Positions 29,938 through 33,174 of a stretch of DNA of 33,174 nucleotides are shown here, piece by piece (within the stretch, counting starts at the first letter, position 1; every line of letters starts with the position of its first letter). The DNA comes from Leclercia adecarboxylata (GTDB taxonomy: Bacteria; Pseudomonadota; Gammaproteobacteria; Enterobacterales; Enterobacteriaceae): contig DERO01000037.1 of assembly GCA_002360945.1 (NCBI GenBank), positions 1-33,174 of the forward strand, written 5' to 3'. The notes below the pieces were generated by a model. The model was not told the DNA's origin. It saw nothing but the letters and a program-made list of their open reading frames with translations, and made no database searches. Both the position numbers and the translations under genes were made by a program.

Positions 29938-31539
29938 TCAGGCCAGCAGGCGGTAGCCAGGCAGCGTCAGGAAGTCGATGAGTTCATCGGAGGTGGTGAT
30001 CTGCTCCATCAGGCGTGCGGCGGCGTCGAAGCGACCGCTGCTGAAGCGGTGCTCGCCCAGCTCTTCCTGAATGTTCAGCATCTCTTCCGACAGCATCTGG
30101 CGGAACAGGGCTTTGGTAACCGGTTTGCCGTTGCTGAGGGTCTTCTGATGGTGGATCCACTGCCAGATAGAGGTTCGGGAGATCTCGGCGGTGGCGGCAT
30201 CCTCCATCAGACCGTAAATGGGCACACAGCCATTGCCGGAGATCCACGCTTCGATGTACTGCACCGCCACGCGGATATTGGCACGCATTCCCTCTTCGGT
30301 GCGCTCGCCCTCGCACGGCTCGAGCAGCTGTGCGGCGGTGACTGGCGCATCCTCTTCGCGGGTTACGTGCAGCTGATTTTTGTTATCGCCCAGAATGCGG
30401 TTGAAGACCTCCATGGCGGTATCAGCCAGTCCGGGGTGTGCCACCCAGGTGCCGTCATGACCATTGCTGGCTTCCAGCTCTTTGTCGGCCTTCACCTTGT
30501 TCAGTACCTGATTGTTACGCTCGCTGTCTTTGCTCGGAATAAAGGCCGCCATGCCGCCCATCGCGAAGGCACCGCGTTTGTGACAGGTTTTGATCAGCAG
30601 ACGCGAGTAGGCATTCAGGAATGATTTATCCATGGTCACCACCTGGCGATCCGGCAGGACGCGATCGGGGTGGTTTTTCAGGGTTTTGATATAGCTGAAA
30701 ATGTAATCCCAGCGGCCACAGTTCAGGCCAACGATGTGGTCACGCAAGGCATGCAGGATCTCATCCATCTGGAACACTGCCGGCAGGGTTTCAATCAGCA
30801 GCGTGGCTTTGATGGTGCCGCGTGGCAGGTCGAAACGATCCTCGGCATAGCTGAAGACCTCACTCCACCAGGCCGCTTCCTGCCAGGACTGGGTTTTCGG
30901 CAGATAAAAATAGGGGCCGCTGCCTTTTGCCAGCAGATTTTTATGGTTATGGAAGAAGTAGAGGGCAAAGTCGAACAGGCTGCCGGGGATCGCTTCTCCG
31001 TTCCAGGTAACATGTTTTTCCGGTAAATGCAGGCCGCGCACGCGACAGACCAGCACCGCCGGGTTGGGCTTGAGCTGATAAATTTTGCCGGCTTCGTTGG
31101 TGTGGCTGATGGTGCCATTCACCGCGTCGCGCAGGTTAATCTGGCCTTCGATCACTTTGTTCCAGTCGGGCGCCAGCGAATCTTCAAAATCCGCCATAAA
31201 GACTTTCACATTGGCATTCAGCGCATTGATCACCATTTTACGCTCTACCGGCCCGGTGATCTCGACGCGTCGGTCCTGCAGATCCTGCGGGATACCGCGG
31301 ATCTTCCAGTCACCTTCACGAATGGAAGCAGTTTCCGAAATAAAGTCAGGCAGCTTTCCGTTATCAATGTCTTGCTGCTGCTGGATACGTGCCGCCAGTA
31401 ACTTATTGCGTTTTGGCGTGAAGCGGGTCACCAGCTCGGTAAGAAACTCAACGGCATCAGGAGTCAGGACCTGCTGCTCCTGCTCGCCATGCGGTTGGTT
31501 AAAGGCCAGTTCATCGATAATGGTTGCCTGTTGATTCAT
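29938..31539 (-). CDS. aceB: Malate synthase A, AceB
   Basis: Condenses glyoxylate with acetyl-CoA to give malate, the second glyoxylate-shunt step. The frame is open to 31617, but the start at 31539 (MNQQATIIDELAFNQP) is preceded by GAGGAG and gives 533 residues, the E. coli length. The family signature DHIVGLNCGRWDYIFSYIK is near residue 270. RVEITGPVERKMVINALN and FMADFEDSLAPDW lie in the N-terminal half. It ends FLTLPGYRLLA. First gene of aceBAK, behind a conserved IclR-controlled promoter. Confidence 0.98.
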   Translation of the reverse strand: MNQQATIIDELAFNQPHGEQEQQVLTPDAVEFLTELVTRFTPKRNKLLAARIQQQQDIDNGKLPDFISETASIREGDWKIRGIPQDLQDRRVEITGPVERKMVINALNANVKVFMADFEDSLAPDWNKVIEGQINLRDAVNGTISHTNEAGKIYQLKPNPAVLVCRVRGLHLPEKHVTWNGEAIPGSLFDFALYFFHNHKNLLAKGSGPYFYLPKTQSWQEAAWWSEVFSYAEDRFDLPRGTIKATLLIETLPAVFQMDEILHALRDHIVGLNCGRWDYIFSYIKTLKNHPDRVLPDRQVVTMDKSFLNAYSRLLIKTCHKRGAFAMGGMAAFIPSKDSERNNQVLNKVKADKELEASNGHDGTWVAHPGLADTAMEVFNRILGDNKNQLHVTREEDAPVTAAQLLEPCEGERTEEGMRANIRVAVQYIEAWISGNGCVPIYGLMEDAATAEISRTSIWQWIHHQKTLSNGKPVTKALFRQMLSEEMLNIQEELGEHRFSSGRFDAAARLMEQITTSDELIDFLTLPGYRLLA

Positions 31540-31582
31540 TCCACTGCTCCTCGTCGTTGATCCGAATTCATTTCCCCCACGC

Positions 31583-31663
31583 GAACGAAAGATCGTTGTG
31601 TAGTTTTCGTTCAGCAAAATTAAGATTATCTGGCTTTATATTAAAATCAAAAACTATTTCCAT
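31583..31663 (-). promoter_or_regulatory. aceBAK promoter region: IclR box and leader stem-loop
   Basis: On the minus strand, ATGGAAATAGTTTTTGATTTT (31643-31663 on the plus strand; 21 bases, middle base G) closely resembles the promoter-proximal IclR box of E. coli aceB as I remember it. It overlaps a TTGATT -35-like hexamer. Downstream, in the mRNA leader, GAACGAAA and TTTCGTTC form an 8-bp stem with a 14-base loop (31583-31612). E. coli has a very similar hairpin. A GATAAT or TAATCT hexamer lies between them as -10. Confidence 0.7.
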
Positions 31664-31742
31664 TTTTAATTTTAAATACGCTTAACACATTGATATTTAT
31701 GAAAATAAAAATAATTCTTAAGACGGAGTAGATTTCGGAAAT

Positions 31743-31766
31743 AAAAAAGGCACCCGAAGGTGCCTT
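31743..31766 (-). terminator. Intrinsic terminator after metA
   Basis: AAGGCACC, CGAA, GGTGCCTT (31747-31766), followed on the minus strand by UUUUAU. It separates metA from the aceBAK control region. Confidence 0.85.
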
Positions 31767-31809
31767 AACTGGAGAGCTGAAACGCTACAGGATCATGATC
31801 GTCAGAAGA

Positions 31810-32739
31810 TTACTCCAGCGTTGGATTCATGTGGCGCAGATCGTATGGCGTGATCTGGTAGACGTAGTAGTTGAGCCAGTTAGTAAACAGCAGGTTGCCA
31901 TGGCTGCGCCAGGTTGCCCGCGGTTTGTTCTGCGGATCGTTTTGCGGGAAATAGTTGTACGGAACGTCCGGGTTCAAACCTGCTTCCACATCGCGGAAAT
32001 ATTCGCTCGCCAGCGTATCGGGATCATACTCCGGATGGCCGGTGACAAAAGCAATACGCTTGTCTTTGCTGGCGAACAGGTAGGCATCACCCTCTTCACT
32101 CTCAGCCAGGATCTCCAGATCGGTGTAGTCACGGATCAGTGCAGCCGGGAAATCGGCATAGCGTGAATGGGGCGCCAGGAAGGTGTCATCAAAGCCCCGC
32201 GTCAGCAGTGCATGGGGATGCAGAATATGGTGCTCGTAAACGCCAGAAAGTTTTTCACTGCGGGTTTGCTTAGGAATACCATAAAGAATGTTGAGTGCTG
32301 CCTGTACCGCCCAACAGACAAACAGCGTGGAGGTGACATGATCTTTGGCCCACTCCAGCACCTGCTTAATCTGCGGCCAGTAGGCTACGTCGTTGAACTC
32401 AACCAGGCCCAGCGGCGCACCGGTGACGATCAGTCCATCGAAATTCTCGTCGCGGATGTCATCGAAGTTACAGTAGAAGTTATTGAGATGCTCCGATGGC
32501 GTGTTGCGGGATTCACGCGCATCAATACGCAGCAGTTGGATATCGACCTGCAGTGGGGAGTTTGAGAGCAAGCGGAGGAACTGGTTCTCCGTCTCAATCT
32601 TCTTTGGCATCAGATTGAGGATAAGCACCTTCAGAGGACGAATTTCCTGACCTGTGGCGCGCGATGCCTTCATGACAAAGACATTTTCCTCACGCAAGAA
32701 ATTGACGGCTGGTAGCTCGTCCTGCACCCGAATCGGCAT
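31810..32739 (-). CDS. metA: Homoserine O-succinyltransferase MetA
   Basis: First committed enzyme of methionine synthesis, transferring succinyl from succinyl-CoA to homoserine. The 309 residues equal E. coli MetA. The catalytic cysteine is Cys142 in [12 protein letters not shown], and His235 and Glu237 lie in FVTGHPEYD; the fold is glutamine amidotransferase-like. TGAGGAT lies 8 bases before the ATG. Regulated by MetJ, as shown by four met boxes directly upstream. Confidence 0.98.
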   Translation of the reverse strand: MPIRVQDELPAVNFLREENVFVMKASRATGQEIRPLKVLILNLMPKKIETENQFLRLLSNSPLQVDIQLLRIDARESRNTPSEHLNNFYCNFDDIRDENFDGLIVTGAPLGLVEFNDVAYWPQIKQVLEWAKDHVTSTLFVCWAVQAALNILYGIPKQTRSEKLSGVYEHHILHPHALLTRGFDDTFLAPHSRYADFPAALIRDYTDLEILAESEEGDAYLFASKDKRIAFVTGHPEYDPDTLASEYFRDVEAGLNPDVPYNYFPQNDPQNKPRATWRSHGNLLFTNWLNYYVYQITPYDLRHMNPTLE

Positions 32740-32758
32740 AACCTTAAATCCTCACAGC

Positions 32759-32790
32759 ATACGTATAAACGTTTAGACATCCAGATAGCT
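32759..32790. promoter_or_regulatory. MetJ operator: four contiguous met boxes before metA
   Basis: Four abutting 8-base units match the met box AGACGTCT: ATACGTAT (6/8), AAACGTTT (6/8), AGACATCC (6/8) and AGATAGCT (5/8). MetJ with S-adenosylmethionine binds such tandem boxes cooperatively. They lie 20-51 bases upstream of the metA start. Confidence 0.85.
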
Positions 32791-32875
32791 GACAATAACC
32801 AGGAATGTGGCAAATGTCGAGTCTGCATGTGAAAGGTGAGAAAGTTTCAAGGAGGAAGAGGGTGCAGCTTGCTAT

Positions 32876-32942
32876 GCCCGGTGGCGCTACGCTTACGGGG
32901 CCTACAGGACCTATAAACCGGGCAAACACAGCGCCACCCGGC
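32876..32942. repeat. BIME between metA and the rRNA operon end
   Basis: A well-formed REP unit (GCCCGGTGGCGCTACGC to GGGGCCTAC) and a more diverged inverted partner ending GCGCCACCCGGC. The gap 32791-32958 holds no gene that I can see. Confidence 0.85.
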
Positions 32943-32959
32943 TTTTTCCGCCGCAACGC

Positions 32960-32989
32960 AAAAAGCCCATCCGTGAGGATGGGCTTTTT
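32960..32989 (-). terminator. rRNA operon terminator
   Basis: A 13-bp stem, AAAAAGCCCATCC, GTGA, GGATGGGCTTTTT, 10 bases after the 5S gene. It resembles the T1 terminators of enterobacterial rrn operons. Confidence 0.93.
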
Positions 32990-32998
32990 GCTTGTTTG

Positions 32999-33118
32999 AT
33001 GCCTGGCAGTTCCCTACTCTCGCATGGGGAGACCCCACACTACCATCGGCGCTACGGCGTTTCACTTCTGAGTTCGGCATGGGGTCAGGTGGGACCACCG
33101 CGCTACAGCCGCCAGGCA
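32999..33118 (-). rRNA. rrf: 5S ribosomal RNA
   Basis: The 120-base minus-strand sequence begins TGCCTGGCGGCTGTAGCGCG and ends ACTGCCAGGCAT, and is nearly identical to E. coli 5S rRNA; the ends pair as expected. It is the last gene of an rRNA operon entering from the right, in the place of rrnE relative to metA. No tRNA gene lies between it and the terminator. Confidence 0.98.
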
Positions 33119-33174
33119 AATTCTGTTCTCACCCCGCCCGCAGGCGTGATGACTAATCTGGTTCAGCTGAAAAT
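33119..33174 (-). other. 23S-5S spacer of the rRNA operon
   Basis: The 56 bases upstream of 5S end in AACAGAATT, the typical enterobacterial sequence directly before 5S. The 23S gene is outside the window. Confidence 0.75.

Overview
The window is enterobacterial chromosome, almost certainly from the Enterobacteriaceae (Enterobacter/Leclercia/Lelliottia-like; I cannot fix the genus). Nearly every gene is a full-length match, as I remember the sequences, to genes of the E. coli 91-min region (ubiA to metA and rrnE), in the same relative order. REP/BIME elements, E. coli-type operators and a 5S rRNA gene agree with this.

Layout. 1-1464: ubiC and ubiA (ubiquinone synthesis), transcribed leftward. 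1583-9344: the maltose regulon, with malK-lamB-malM leftward and malE-malF-malG rightward from one MalT/CRP control region. 9438-11676: psiE and pgi, leftward. 11981-13330: lysC, rightward. 13364-17147: an RNA-repair island, with rtcB and an RlaP-type nucleotidyltransferase leftward under an apparent sigma-54 promoter, and the divergent activator gene rtcR. 17260-19416: panS and yjbD rightward, facing rluF. 19597-20194: a small type II toxin-antitoxin pair of the HI1419/HI1420 type. 20191-25724: yjbB and metH, leftward. 25919-26743: iclR. 26822-31539: the glyoxylate-bypass operon aceB-aceA-aceK, leftward and with an IclR box in front. 31810-32739: metA behind tandem MetJ boxes. 32999-33118: 5S rRNA, the end of an rRNA operon entering from the right.

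How the genes work together. The maltose genes form one uptake system: LamB in the outer membrane, MalE in the periplasm, MalFGK2 in the inner membrane. The ace genes run the glyoxylate shunt; AceK tunes isocitrate dehydrogenase and IclR represses the operon. MetA and MetH are the first and last steps of methionine synthesis. RtcR, RtcB and RlaP form a stress-inducible RNA repair unit.

Points most worth a second look: the RNA-repair locus has rlaP where E. coli has rtcA, with no rtcA visible; lysC lacks the lysine riboswitch expected in its leader; the toxin-antitoxin pair sits where E. coli has pepE and shares a TTAA stop with yjbB; a non-REP inverted-repeat family lies in both the malE-malF and aceA-aceK gaps and supplies the aceK ribosome binding site; and a hairpin hides the yjbD ribosome binding site. 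Comparisons with E. coli are from memory, not from alignment.
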